The notes under the pieces: generated by a model
Databases searched by the model: none
What the model saw: only the letters and a program-made list of their open reading frames with translations
Told to the model about the DNA's origin: nothing
Shown: positions 1-8,117 of the stretch, piece by piece
Numbering within the stretch: position 1 is the first letter of the stretch
Layout: each line of letters starts with the position of its first letter
Made by a program: the position numbers and the translations under genes
DNA from: Euperipatoides rowelli
Lineage: Eukaryota > Onychophora > Udeonychophora > Euonychophora > Peripatopsidae
Direction: 5' to 3' (one strand)
Assembly: GCA_003024985.2 (NCBI GenBank)
Contig: PXIH01S0010010.1
Length of the DNA stretch: 10,956 nucleotides

Positions 1-172
1 TTTTATTAATTTTTTATAGCGTTTTTTTTTAATAAATCAACTATTTGATCATGTGGGCAAATTGCTGTGGCGGTAATATAGTGTAGGGAAAAATGGTGAT
101 TTCGTAATAGTTGTCCGGGGAAATGTATTAAATCTAGTTGGCAACACTGATAATTTACTCCATTACTCAAAA
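1..172 (+). promoter_or_regulatory. Putative promoter / 5' UTR of SQOR with short upstream ATG frames
   Basis: This stretch precedes the SQOR start codon. No convincing TATA box or CpG-rich core is visible, and the transcription start cannot be placed. The SQOR frame has an in-frame TAA at 74-76 and no ATG between it and 173, so no longer in-frame start exists unless an upstream exon is spliced in. Three short upstream ATG frames lie here: 51-86 (11 codons plus stop), 93-107 (4 codons plus stop) and 123-131 (2 codons plus stop). If they fall inside the mature leader they could lower initiation at 173, but that is inference. Confidence 0.4.
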
Positions 173-388
173 ATGACTGTTAACTTGCTGCAGTCTCATT
201 TCAATCGATTTTTTAATGTTTCTGGATATAAACATTGTATTATACGCTTTTCAACAGGTTGTATACCATGTAGTAATAAGAAATATAAAGTTGTGGTAGC
301 TGGGGGAGGCTCGGGTGGTTGTGCTATGACGGCAAAGCTTGTGTCCCAACTAGGAAAAGGTATGGTAGCTGTGATCGAACCTAGTAAG
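173..388 (+). CDS. SQOR: SQOR exon 1: mitochondrial targeting region and FAD-binding Rossmann loop
   Basis: First coding exon (codons 1-72) of sulfide:quinone oxidoreductase, the inner-mitochondrial-membrane flavoprotein that oxidises H2S and passes electrons to ubiquinone. Residues 1-35 contain no Asp or Glu but several Arg, Lys and His, as expected of a mitochondrial presequence. Residues 39-50 form the first beta strand and the dinucleotide loop KVVVAGGGSGGC, with the GxGxxG glycines at 44, 46 and 49. Glu69 in VIEPSK is at the end of beta strand 2, where the acidic residue binds the FAD ribose. ATG 173 has A at -3 and is the first ATG after the in-frame stop at 74-76. The exon ends AAG|GTAGGT at 388/389 in phase 0. 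Reading into the intron adds only four unrelated codons and a stop. From memory of the vertebrate orthologue, EPS then continues as x-x-H-F/Y-Y-Q-P, exactly what exon 2 supplies. The redox-active cysteines of the enzyme lie further downstream, outside the window. Confidence 0.93.
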
Positions 389-673
389 GTAGGTACCGTG
401 CAGTAGATTATAAGTACGGATACAGATAGAACACCAATACCTGTAGTTTCTTTCAGGATCTATTTTAATGTAGCCTGCATTTGGAAAAATAACTCTGTAG
501 ACGGTTCCTCAAAATCGAGGATATTAATCAATGAATGGCCTGCTAGAGCTTACTTTTTATTAGTTGGTAATTTAAATGATTTTTTATAAGGCTATATTTA
601 TTTATCTTTTTATATTATGCTGTTTATAGTCTAATTATGCAGTTCTGAAATTTCATTAAAATAGACCCTGCTT
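389..673. other. Intronic, nothing recognised
   Basis: AT-rich intron sequence just after exon 1. I see no coding similarity, tandem repeat or clear inverted repeat. Confidence 0.5.
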
Positions 674-694
674 GAATGAATGAATACTTTATTG
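674..694 (-). repeat. LINE/SINE 3'-tail-like motif
   Basis: On the - strand this reads CAATAAAGTATTCATTCATT followed by C: a polyadenylation-like AATAAA then an ATTC/CATT tandem, a tail typical of several non-LTR retrotransposon and SINE families. The endonuclease fragment at 953-1120 is also on the - strand, so the tail lies on its 3' side. They could be two ends of one internally deleted element, but the sequence between them shows no reverse transcriptase. Confidence 0.45.
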
Positions 695-767
695 AGCTCA
701 TAGATCATATACAANCTTGCTTGGTGGGGCGCTCTTGGTCGGCATTCTACGGTACGTGTGAAATTGG

Positions 768-837
768 AGTTAGCATTCAGGGTAAGGGTTACACGTAGTT
801 GGAGTTAGGGTTCAAGGTAAGAGTTAAAGTTAGGCTA
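768..837. repeat. GTTAGGGTT-rich degenerate repeat, copy 1
   Basis: Loosely repeated GTTAGGGTT / GGTAAGGGTT / GAGTTAAAGTTAGG words. The run AGGGTTCAAGGTAAG is close to AGGGTTCAGGCTAAG at 6191-6205 inside the 458-bp foldback, and to the - strand of 4710-4730 inside the MITE-like element. It looks telomere-like but is too irregular and too internal to be a telomere tract. Probably a piece of the same dispersed repeat family. Confidence 0.5.
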
Positions 838-952
838 TGTAATGGCAAACTTCAGGTAGACCTCACGCTAAAGTAGCACCGTTTTTTTCTTCTCTTAGAA
901 CAACTTTCTTATTAAGTACTTCAACCATCCATTTTTTATTATTGTTGTTCTA

Positions 953-1120
953 AATCTGACATTTTAAATTGATTTCTAATCTGCAGACTACAGGGTTGTG
1001 ATCTGATCCACAGTCAGCTCCTGGCATGGCTTTGCAGTTTTTAATGCTGTTTTTATATCTCTTGAAAGTTATGATGAGTTCTATTTGGTTATTTATCATT
1101 CTATTTGGTGAAGTCCAAGT
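953..1120 (-). pseudogene. LINE (RTE/CFDP2-like) apurinic endonuclease C-terminal fragment
   Basis: The - strand reads TWTSPNRMINNQIE at its right end and GADCGSDHNPVVCRLEINLK at its left end. TWTSP..(R)NQID and the SDHxxV motif are the C-terminal signature of the APE-type endonuclease of non-LTR retrotransposons, in the form common in 'craniofacial development protein 2-like' and RTE-type ORFs. The SDH triad (catalytic His) is at 1006-998. The frame is open over about 55 codons, then stops at 952-950. No start, N-terminal endonuclease half or reverse transcriptase is present, so this is a dead fragment. The first six codons of the computed frame (1121-1138) are antisense of the inverted copy, not endonuclease. 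Confidence 0.75.
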
Positions 1121-1169
1121 GGAATGATAAGGAACCAAATAAATTTCATCATAACTTCAAAGAGATATA
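1054..1169. repeat. Inverted repeat, 49-bp arms, formed by LINE endonuclease fragments
   Basis: The left arm 1054-1102 and the reverse complement of 1121-1169 match at 41 of 49 positions, with an 18-bp loop at 1103-1120. Shared words include TATATCTCT, GTTATGATGA and TTATCATTC. Both arms code for the same endonuclease segment in opposite directions. A small palindrome (GTGATGT 1196-1202 / ACATCAC 1214-1220) follows. Confidence 0.85.
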
Positions 1170-1180
1170 GAAGTTCAATG
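1121..1180 (+). pseudogene. Second, inverted copy of the same LINE endonuclease segment
   Basis: Read on the + strand, 1121 onward gives GMIRNQINFIITSKRYRSS, the counterpart of RMINNQIELIITFKRYKNS on the - strand of 1102-1054. The copy keeps the R-N-Q-I core that the - strand copy has lost (N-N-Q-I), so it is not simply the noise of a palindrome. It then hits a stop at about 1187. It begins exactly where the - strand copy's TWTSP ends, so the two are head to head with an 18-bp spacer. Confidence 0.55.
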
Positions 1181-1220
1181 TCATTTAATTAATTTGTGAT
1201 GTTTTTAAATGTGACATCAC

Positions 1221-2001
1221 TATCATTTTTCTTTAAGTGAAATTGTGTTATTTTAGAGTAATCCACTAATAGATATTTACTTCTTGAATGTGCTCTAAAA
1301 ATATACGGGAACTAAAAGACAGATAAAGTGATTGGCTAGTCTGATTAGAAACATGTTTAATGAAAATAGAGTACGGTAAGTAGAAGTACTTGCAAGTAGG
1401 CTAGGTCAAGAACTGAGTACGACTACTCAGAGTACAGTATGGGGAAGTAAAATATCTCCACCAAGTTTTACTCTTTAAAAATACATTACAGTACCTATTA
1501 ATAAAAATGTTTCAAATTCTAATTTAGTTATTAAACTACAGTAGGGCCTATTTATAAATTTAATATAGCCTACCAGAAAATCGTATCAACTAAAAAAAAA
1601 TTATTTTTGGGTCAACCACCCTTTATGATTTCAAGAGTGTTTCGAGAAGGGGGATGAATAACATTTTAAATTTAATTTTGGCATCCTGTGTTCTTTGCAC
1701 ATTAAATTCTAGTTCAGATTTCTTTATATTAGTCTATATTCAGATTCTATTCTAATAATAATAAAAAAAAGATAATGATCAGATGAGATAATTATCCATG
1801 TAACATGACTAAAGATGGGTGCTAGGATTCTGTGCTTAGAATTTGAATAACAATTGGAAATTAAATTAACTAAAATATTTTAAATTTAGATAATAGCCTA
1901 CATATTAAAGAAATATACCATAGAATCAAACCATGTAGCCTAGGAAGTTAATTTTGATAAATTTGAGCTACTTTAGGATTTTGAAATGATACTTAAGTTT
2001 G
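1221..2001. other. Intronic, no gene; scattered TAGCCTA words
   Basis: AT-rich DNA with no coding similarity seen. It holds TAGCCTA or its complement at 1397, 1566, 1894 and 1936, and GTAGGGCCTA near 1542. No tandem or strong inverted repeat was found. Confidence 0.5.
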
Positions 2002-2665
2002 TTAAAGCTCAAATGTAACGGATTTTTTTTATTTATTTTTATTATTGATTTACTATTAAAAAAAATTCCACTGGAAATTTTTTTTTTAAAATGCATAAAA
2101 AAAAAGTTATTTAAAGTTAAAATTAAGACTATTGCTATCCTCAGTCTGAGATTACAATTTGAAGAGTTAACATTATTTTTGGGTCTGAGATTAATTTGAT
2201 GACAAAATAGCCTCTACAGCTGTTTTCTTTGTAATGATTTAACATGTAGACTAAATGGAGGCTTTTTTAATCTGTATTAAAGGTCATTTTAATTTTTTTT
2301 AAAAATCAAATTGGACCATAATAGCACAAAGGATGAATTTGATTATGATTTTTTACAAGTATTTAAACATTTAGACCATAGGATATCCAGCTTTACGCTG
2401 ACAATATTCTATAGTTACTGTAAGTATAGCAAGCTGTATTCATTTATAGGCTATGATGTCACAAAATATCTCCCCTGGTATGTAAAGTGGACAATGTTGT
2501 TTTAAGGGTGAGGAACTAAAGACAATTATTTTAAAAATTGAATTGTAAATAACTTTTTTGTTTTTAATTTTTTTTTTTTTTTCTGGTGGAAATTTTTTTT
2601 AGTAAAAATCTTTGAAAATCAATAATTAAAAAAAACTAAAAAAATCCATTACATTTGACCTTTAA
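2002..2665. repeat. Large degraded foldback element (~664 bp)
   Basis: The outer arms pair over about 140-155 bp: 2002-2143 against the reverse complement of 2509-2665. Shared words are TTAAAG(C/G)TCAAATGTAA at the outer end, ATTATTGATT, ACTA(T)TAAAAAAA, AAAGTTATTTA and CCTCA. Weaker pairing continues inward (GAT-ATTTTG.TGACA.. near AATAGCCT / ATAGCCT and a TACAGCT word), and a 9-bp perfect stem AATCAAATT / AATTTGATT (2304-2312 / 2336-2344) sits almost at the geometric centre. A and T runs inflate the similarity, but the mixed words are not low complexity. Short reading frames inside it (1999-2199, 2311-2505) look non-coding. Confidence 0.7.
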
Positions 2666-4123
2666 AAAAATTGCAGTGAACCCTTCATTAAAAAATGATG
2701 AGAATATCGTGTCGACATACTGTAGAGTATATAGGATGATCTTTATTTAATTTGTGCTGTCAATACACAAAATAATTTGAAATAGTTGGAGTTATGCTAA
2801 ATTCTCTTATTGGACACTGTAAACATTTAGGCTATAATAAAAGTTTTGAATTTATTAGCGATTTTTAGGTTTCAGCATTTACAAGCATGTACCTGATAGC
2901 CTACTTTTTCTTCCAATGATCATGAGATGTTATAGGCTAGTTCAATTATTCATGTGGATTCATCCACATGTACCTATAATTTTTTTTTAATAATTTACAG
3001 TATATAGCCTAGCCTACGATCCACTCCCAAGCAGTGGATAATTCAATGCATTACTGAATAAGACATACAGTGCTAATGCAATTTAAAAACTCAAATGAAG
3101 TTGTCTAAAGATTTTTCTTTTTGTTGTTAGGACGAAGAATCAAATGGAAGCAGACTTAGCCTAATAATGAAAACAACATGGATTCTGTATGATTGAGGTA
3201 CTATACATTTGAGATACAATTCACATCAATGCGTACCACATTCTGGATTGATTTTGCAAGGCAAGTTGGCTCATGTTAATTTAAGGCACAAATAGCCTTT
3301 CTTGGAATTCAAAAGGAATGATTATAAACCCCCCCCTACCCTAAATTGCATGAGGGATGGAGTAATAAAGTTTCTTCCTTTCATCTTAATTCTTTTTTTT
3401 TTTTAAATTTTCTGCTATCACTAACTCTTCATTATTTTATTAACAGCTTGGTGATGTATCATAATTACTAAAAAAACACCAGGAATCAAAGAAAAATGAT
3501 TTAGCTGGGTACCAAGCCAAGTAGGTTTCAAGAATCTATTTTATTCAAACAATGGACATGTCTAGGCTATTGACAGCAGTTCATTTGCCCATGCTATAGG
3601 AATATGTAGTAGGCCTACAATATAAACCTAAAACATATAGTTAACTTATATAGGCCTACAAGTTAGATTTAATTGTCGTGAATGAGCAGTAGCCTACCCT
3701 AGGGAATTTGCACTGAAATATTGGGTAGGCTACTGAACAATTTGAATTTGTTAATTTTTTTTTAGTAGACCTACTTGACTACCTAGTAACATACAGAAAA
3801 TAACAATAATCTCTTTTAATCTATTTGCAATTGAAAACTCTAAACTACGCAGTAACATTATAATAGTTTTATAGGCCTACATAAATTTATACTGTTTGTA
3901 GATTACCATAGGAGTCTTTAGCTCTACAGTATATGTATGGGGATCTCAAATAATTTAACTTAGTGTAGCCTACATATTTTGAAGCGTAGAAAAGTTATTT
4001 TTCGAAATGAAAGAAAATAACTACTATGGCCATTTTTTTTATTCTAACACCATAATAAATAGTTTATTAAACATGTTTTGTGTAAAAATTTTAATAAAAA
4101 AAAATTAGTCATTTGAATCCAAC
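2666..4123. other. Intronic, no gene; densest cluster of TAGCCTA / TAGGCCTA words
   Basis: No coding similarity seen. It carries TAGCCTA or its complement at 2828, 2897, 2933, 3005, 3010, 3157, 3563, 3690, 3726 and 3966, and the palindrome TAGGCCTA at 3610, 3651 and 3872. A perfect 8-bp hairpin CATGTGGA / TCCACATG lies at 2951-2970. A weak AT-rich inverted repeat (TTTTTTTTATT near 4030 / AATAAAAAAAA near 4094) may be chance. Confidence 0.55.
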
Positions 4124-4164
4124 GATCCTATATACGCTATGCTTAAGCGTAGGTATATAGGATC
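4124..4164. repeat. Hairpin, 12-bp perfect arms
   Basis: GATCCTATATAC (4124-4135) is the exact reverse complement of 4153-4164. The 17-bp loop contains further CGCT/AGCG pairing around CTTAAG. Confidence 0.75.
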
Positions 4165-4188
4165 TTTGTATAAATCACAGCATATCAG

Positions 4189-4234
4189 AAAATGTTTTTG
4201 AATTAAAATCACATTTATTCAAGAAAAACATTTT
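4189..4234. repeat. Imperfect hairpin next to the previous one
   Basis: AAAATGTTTTTGAAT (4189-4203) pairs with ATTCAAGAAAAACATTTT (4217-4234) apart from a 3-nt bulge. With 4124-4164 it makes two hairpins within 111 bp. Confidence 0.6.
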
Positions 4235-4570
4235 GCATAGGCTAAATATTATTAGTCTAGAAAAATTTCTACTTCAGAAATAAAAGAAGATGAGTAACTT
4301 GGGCTAATTCTTTATTTTAGTGTCTTTTTTTAAAAAAATATTTAAATGGCTTTGTTTTCTTGAAAATGCATCTATCTTTGCTGAAATGTCAAATTGGCCA
4401 GACATTATGTTACTTAAAACATTACCTCCAAGCAGCACGCCTAATGAAAGGATGATTAGAATAGCCTTCTACAATCATATGCAAAGAATGGATGAATAAA
4501 CTACTTCAGCAAAATGCAGAAAAATTATTATTTTTTTCCATCTATAGTCATTTGATTACGAAAATGTTAA

Positions 4571-4824
4571 GGTCAGATTCCGTTATCTGCCCACCAACAT
4601 AAATTACATAATTAACGTTGTGAATCACGCGACAACTAAAATATAGTAGTGTTTGGAATTAGCATTTTTTTCTCACTGATTCTAGTATATTTTCTTTACA
4701 GACCTTTACCTTACCGTAATCCTGAACCCTAGGATAATCTAGAAGTTTTTTGCTGAGCTCCGATCTAGATAATTTCAACTTACTACCGTCAGAAATACTG
4801 GTGGGCAGATAATGTAATCTGACC
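4571..4824. mobile_element. MITE-like element with 26-bp terminal inverted repeats (254 bp)
   Basis: The left terminus 4571-4596 begins GGTCAGATT and ends TTATCTGCCCACCA. The reverse complement of 4799-4824 has the same sequence with 2 mismatches in 26. Similarity stops abruptly on both sides, inward and outward, as expected of transposon termini rather than a fold. No transposase frame is present. The flanking 8-mers AATGTTAA and AAAGTGAA agree at 6 of 8 positions, a possible decayed target-site duplication; no TA duplication is seen. The interior contains CCTGAACCCT (4721-4730), the complement of a word in the 458-bp foldback. Superfamily not assigned. Confidence 0.7.
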
Positions 4825-5049
4825 AAAGTGAACTGCACTTTTGTTTAATTCATAAGATTTTATAAAGTTATAACGGTTTTAAAGCCAGTAGGCTACTTTA
4901 AGTTTAAGTGGTGGTAATTATTAATACTGTATAGTAATGCATATTATGTAAAATGTTATTTGATAGTTGAATTTGCTTTTATATTGAACCATGAAATAAA
5001 TGTTTTTTTTTTTTTTAAATTTTATTCTAACAATCAAAATATCATATTT

Positions 5050-5095
5050 CTTAATCTATTTTACTTTTTCAGGCTAAAAAGTAAAATAGATTAAG
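5050..5095. repeat. Perfect 20-bp hairpin with 6-nt loop
   Basis: CTTAATCTATTTTACTTTTT (5050-5069) is the exact reverse complement of 5076-5095; the loop is CAGGCT. Weak similarity continues outward, so it may be the core of a longer decayed foldback. Any transcript through here forms a stable 20-bp stem. Confidence 0.9.
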
Positions 5096-5278
5096 TTCCA
5101 TTTAATTTGTTTTTATTGTTATCTTTATTTTTACAAATGAGGGCCCAGAAACCGACCCTAGGTCCAAGTGATTTTCAGGTTCCGAAAATATGGCAGGATA
5201 ATTTCCAGTATCCAGTCCATCATTCAATATAATCGTTTTTGGCACATTTTTAGTTTCACCCCTGATTATTGCACCTCT

Positions 5279-5332
5279 TGTTTATCATAGGGTTGGAGAA
5301 TAATAGGAGTTAAAGGTAAGAGTAAAGTTAAG
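5279..5332. repeat. GTTAGGGTT-type degenerate repeat, copy related to the 458-bp foldback
   Basis: TTATCATAGGGTT (5282-5294) and ATAATAGGAGTTA (5300-5312) are both found exactly, in the same order, on the - strand of 6333-6288 within the 458-bp foldback, where about 20 more bases separate them. A solitary, internally shortened copy of part of that element is the simplest reading. Confidence 0.65.
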
Positions 5333-5650
5333 AATTTAGAAATAAAATAAGGCTGCTAACCATTTCAGTCATGCGAAATTAATAAATGCTATCAGGGATT
5401 ATTTTAATTTATTCATTAAAAGATTTCAATCTGAGTTAATAGAGTAATAACTTGAATTATAACCTATAATATCAATAGAGGGGATCATGACACATAAATA
5501 TTACATAATATCATAATAAATTTATAATCAAACAAACACCAAGGATATTAATATCTCGAGATGTTTGTGAAAAATCAGGGGAGGAAGCTAAAAATAGATC
5601 AGTTTTTTTTATTTATTTAAAAGGATTTCTGGAATATATGGGATTAATAT

Positions 5651-5746
5651 CTGGTGATAAATTCATTGTCTCTACGTTTTAATTTTTTATTTTCTATACC
5701 CTTAAATGTATAGAAATAAAAAACTAAAGACAATGAATATCACCAG
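5651..5746. repeat. Imperfect inverted repeat, 39-49 bp arms
   Basis: 5651-5699 pairs with 5708-5746 across an 8-nt loop. The outer ends CTGGTGAT / ATCACCAG, the ATTCATTGTCT block and the inner CTATAC / GTATAG match. The left arm has about 10 extra bases in indels. Confidence 0.75.
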
Positions 5747-6018
5747 TTTATCTTTATTTTACATACAAATGTCTATGCTCCTGATAGATGACTAATACTG
5801 TTTCATCCTTATCTGTCGATCATATATTGATTATACATCAATCACTCTTCAAATCTAGTCTTCTTAGAGTTTTGAAAAGAAATCATTGGTGTGTTTATGT
5901 TGGAATAATCATAAATGTGCTGCAAAGTTTAAGAATTAGTAAAAAAATCTATTTAAAAGTATAGGCTTATAGTTTTATAAATGTAATTTCTTTGAGATGT
6001 ACTCTTGCTCATTGGAAA

Positions 6019-6476
6019 CTTCTTTATTATCTATACCCATTTAAAAAAAAAAAAGTTTCAAATATTAAAGATTAGATTCTTATTTAAGATTTTTATTTAG
6101 TTGGACTGATGAAAGTTGTGCCCAAAACGATCAAAAAAGGTTTATTTCACCTCGGTTGGGGGCATAGTTGTTTATTATATGGTGAGAGTTAGGGTTCAGG
6201 CTAAGATGAAGGTTAGGACTGTAAATAAAAAAATTAAAACTTATTTTTATATATCTACAGTCCTAACCTTCATCCCAACATGAACTCTAACTCCTATTAT
6301 GATATAAACAACTATGCCATAACCCTATGATAATCAAAATCATTTTTTTAATTATTTTTAATAGTTTTTACACAAATTTCAGCAGCACAGCCTAAATAAA
6401 AATCTTGACTGAAAATCTAATTTATAATGCTGTATTTGAAACTTTTTTTTTAATGTGGGGGAAGATAATAAAGAAG
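6019..6476. repeat. 458-bp foldback element with long imperfect arms
   Basis: The left arm 6019-6222 pairs with the right arm 6257-6476 across a 34-nt AT-rich loop. The outer ends share CTTCTTTATTATCT and AAAAAAAAAGTTTCAAATA; then come ATTAGATT and AAGATTTTTATTTAG, an indel-rich stretch, and the inner 62-bp block (6161-6222 / 6257-6318) with GGCATAGTTGTTTA and GATGAAGGTTAGGACTGT matching exactly, about 50 of 62 identities. No coding capacity is visible. Parts recur at 5279-5332 and, more loosely, at 768-837 and 4710-4730. It ends 273 bp before the exon 2 acceptor. Confidence 0.8.
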
Positions 6477-6749
6477 CCCCACTCATTGTATAATTCTATA
6501 ATGTTTTATCATTCAGTCTAATAAAATATCAGATTTGTGTCTGGCTGTTGTTCCAACAAAGTGACCCTCTTTAAAGATATGTTATATATTTTTGTTTTGT
6601 TATTTTTACATGTCATGTCAAATTTATGGGGTTCAGATTACCCCATTAAACATACAAGATTTTAATTTGTTTACTTCCCCCACCTTAGCATATTAAAGAG
6701 TTAATGAGAGAAATTCTTATTAGTAATTAGATGCCATTTTTCTTTTTAG

Positions 6750-6920
6750 ACCCATTACTACCAGCCCATGTGGACATTGGTTGGAGCTGGAATTAAAACT
6801 TTAGATCAGTCAAGTCGAACAATGGCTTCTCTACTTCCTAAAACAGCTGAATGGTTTCAAGATAGTGTGGCAGAATTCCAACCTGAAAAAAATCGAGTGT
6901 TGACAAAAAATGGAGATGAG
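6750..6920 (+). CDS. SQOR: SQOR exon 2: conserved HYYQPMWTLVGAG block
   Basis: Codons 73-129 of sulfide:quinone oxidoreductase. The exon opens with T then HYYQPMWTLVGAG, the most recognisable N-terminal block of animal SQOR. It follows the FAD ribose-binding Glu and helps line the flavin/quinone region. It continues through MASLLPKTAEWFQD and the FQPEKNRVLTKNG beta-hairpin. Acceptor TTCTTTTTAG|ACC and donor GAG|GTTAGA keep phase 0, and the exon is exactly 57 codons. Length and spacing match my memory of the vertebrate protein across both junctions (EPS-x-x-H-x-Y-Q-P and D/E-x-I-x-Y-x-Y-L-I). No stop or frameshift is present, so the gene appears intact here. Confidence 0.95.
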
Positions 6921-7005
6921 GTTAGACTTTATTAAATATTAGTGTTAAATACAAAATATTAGCCTTGCCAAAAAACGGTCTACACACTGTTGCTACATTT
7001 AGGCC

Positions 7006-7041
7006 TAAGCTAAATATTATACTTAAGCTAAATACTATACA
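7006..7041. repeat. Tandem duplication of an 18-bp unit
   Basis: TAAGCTAAATATTATACT is followed at once by TAAGCTAAATACTATACA (16 of 18 identical). It starts inside a TAGGCCTA palindrome at 7000-7007. Confidence 0.7.
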
Positions 7042-8097
7042 ATAAAGTTCATGACCACTGGGAGGGGAGAAATTTTAGGAGGGCATATCGACAGAATTAT
7101 ATATTTTTTAAATTGATTTTTACTCTTCTGTTGTGGACATACATATGGCAACAGCTGAGAATGAGATTATTCATGTGATTTACAGCAAGCATGTCAACCT
7201 CATGCTGTAATTTGTGAAACCATGGCTAACAGGACAAGAAAGGAAAACAAAAGATTTATTGGAACATTTGACTAAATAAATATCAATCAAGAGAAGAAAA
7301 TGCTATAGCCTACAATGCATCTAACTTAAGCTACACATATCTGTACCGTACATACAGTATTTCCTATTTGTTTAAAATACAATATTAGCAATAAAGATAA
7401 AGAGTTCCTCTCTATTATACAGATTTGATTAATTTTAATTACCACCATGTTATAATTTCTGACCTGAGCATGTCAAATGAACTGTCAAAGGACCTATAGG
7501 ATTATTCATATGATATACGAGCATTGATGTAATAGTATTTACAATATATCTATCAAATATTTGTAATAAGGTACTAGAATGATTGATTAAATGACGTTAC
7601 AATGTCTATTCATATTGGTAGACTATATACTTTTCATGTTTTATTTTAAGAAATTTTAATTATGTCACTATGAAACTTTAAAGCTATTCATTTGGAAATA
7701 CCTAGGTAGTTCTCGATTTCTGCTAATTTAATTTACGCATTTTTGGAATAATGTGAATTTAAAATTACTATCATTTTTCTTTTTATGTGGTCCTTTATTT
7801 GGAATAATGAGGTATACATATTGGCAAGTATTGTCGGGAGAAACATATAGCCTATCAGTATTCTTGTTCATTTTTCTTGTGTAAAAATTATAATGCAAAA
7901 GATTTTTCAGTTTAAAGGACAAAAAAAAAAAGCCTTGCTTTATTATTTGAATAAGTTATAAGAAAGATAATGAAAAGCTTACCATATGACCTTACAGTAC
8001 ATTTTTTTAAGGCCCTAATACATTCAATCACAATTAGATGTTATAAAACTTATGGTGTGTCTGCTAATTAATCAAGTAAACAAACTGAGTTACTTTT
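7042..8097. other. Intronic, no gene recognised
   Basis: No coding similarity. GATTATTCATGTGATTTAC near 7165 and GATTATTCATATGATATAC near 7500 are 17 of 19 identical and may be two ends of an old direct repeat. TAGCCTA occurs at 7306 and 7848. A 64-codon - strand frame (7922-7728) has no recognisable motif and AT-driven composition. Confidence 0.45.
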
Positions 8098-8117
8098 ATA
8101 ATAATAATAATAATAAT
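8098..8117. repeat. (ATA)n microsatellite
   Basis: A 20-bp uninterrupted ATA/TAA trinucleotide run (6.7 units). Confidence 0.9.

Larger units (their letters stand above)
389..6749 (+). other. SQOR: SQOR intron 1 (about 6.4 kb, phase 0)
   Basis: The donor is AAG|GTAGGT and the acceptor is a T-rich tract ending TCTTTTTAG|ACC. No residues are missing between EPSK in exon 1 and THYYQP in exon 2 compared with my memory of the family, so no extra coding exon is expected inside. The intron is AT-rich and made largely of decayed repeats, listed separately. One ambiguous base (n) occurs at 715. Confidence 0.9.

Noticed and set aside
389-406. Extension of SQOR exon 1 to the stop at 404-406
   Set aside because: The AAG|GTAGGT donor at 388/389 and perfect protein continuity with exon 2 show these codons are intron.
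768-837. True telomeric array
   Set aside because: Words are irregular, few and shared with the foldback elements; no run of identical TTAGGG units.
950-1138. The endonuclease frame as an intact small gene starting at Met 1138
   Set aside because: The first six codons are antisense of the inverted copy, and the domain lacks its N-terminal half and the reverse transcriptase, so this is a fragment.
1999-2199. 66-codon open frame on the + strand
   Set aside because: Phe/Lys/Ile/Leu-only composition generated by A and T runs in the left arm of the 664-bp foldback; no motif and no splice or start context.
2311-2505. 64-codon open frame on the + strand
   Set aside because: Lies in the centre of the foldback inside intron 1. 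It has a more protein-like look than the others but no recognisable motif, and antisense pairing with the other arm explains its sequence.
7728-7922. 64-codon open frame on the - strand
   Set aside because: Lys/Asn-rich AT-driven frame in intron 2 with no domain, promoter or neighbour to support it.
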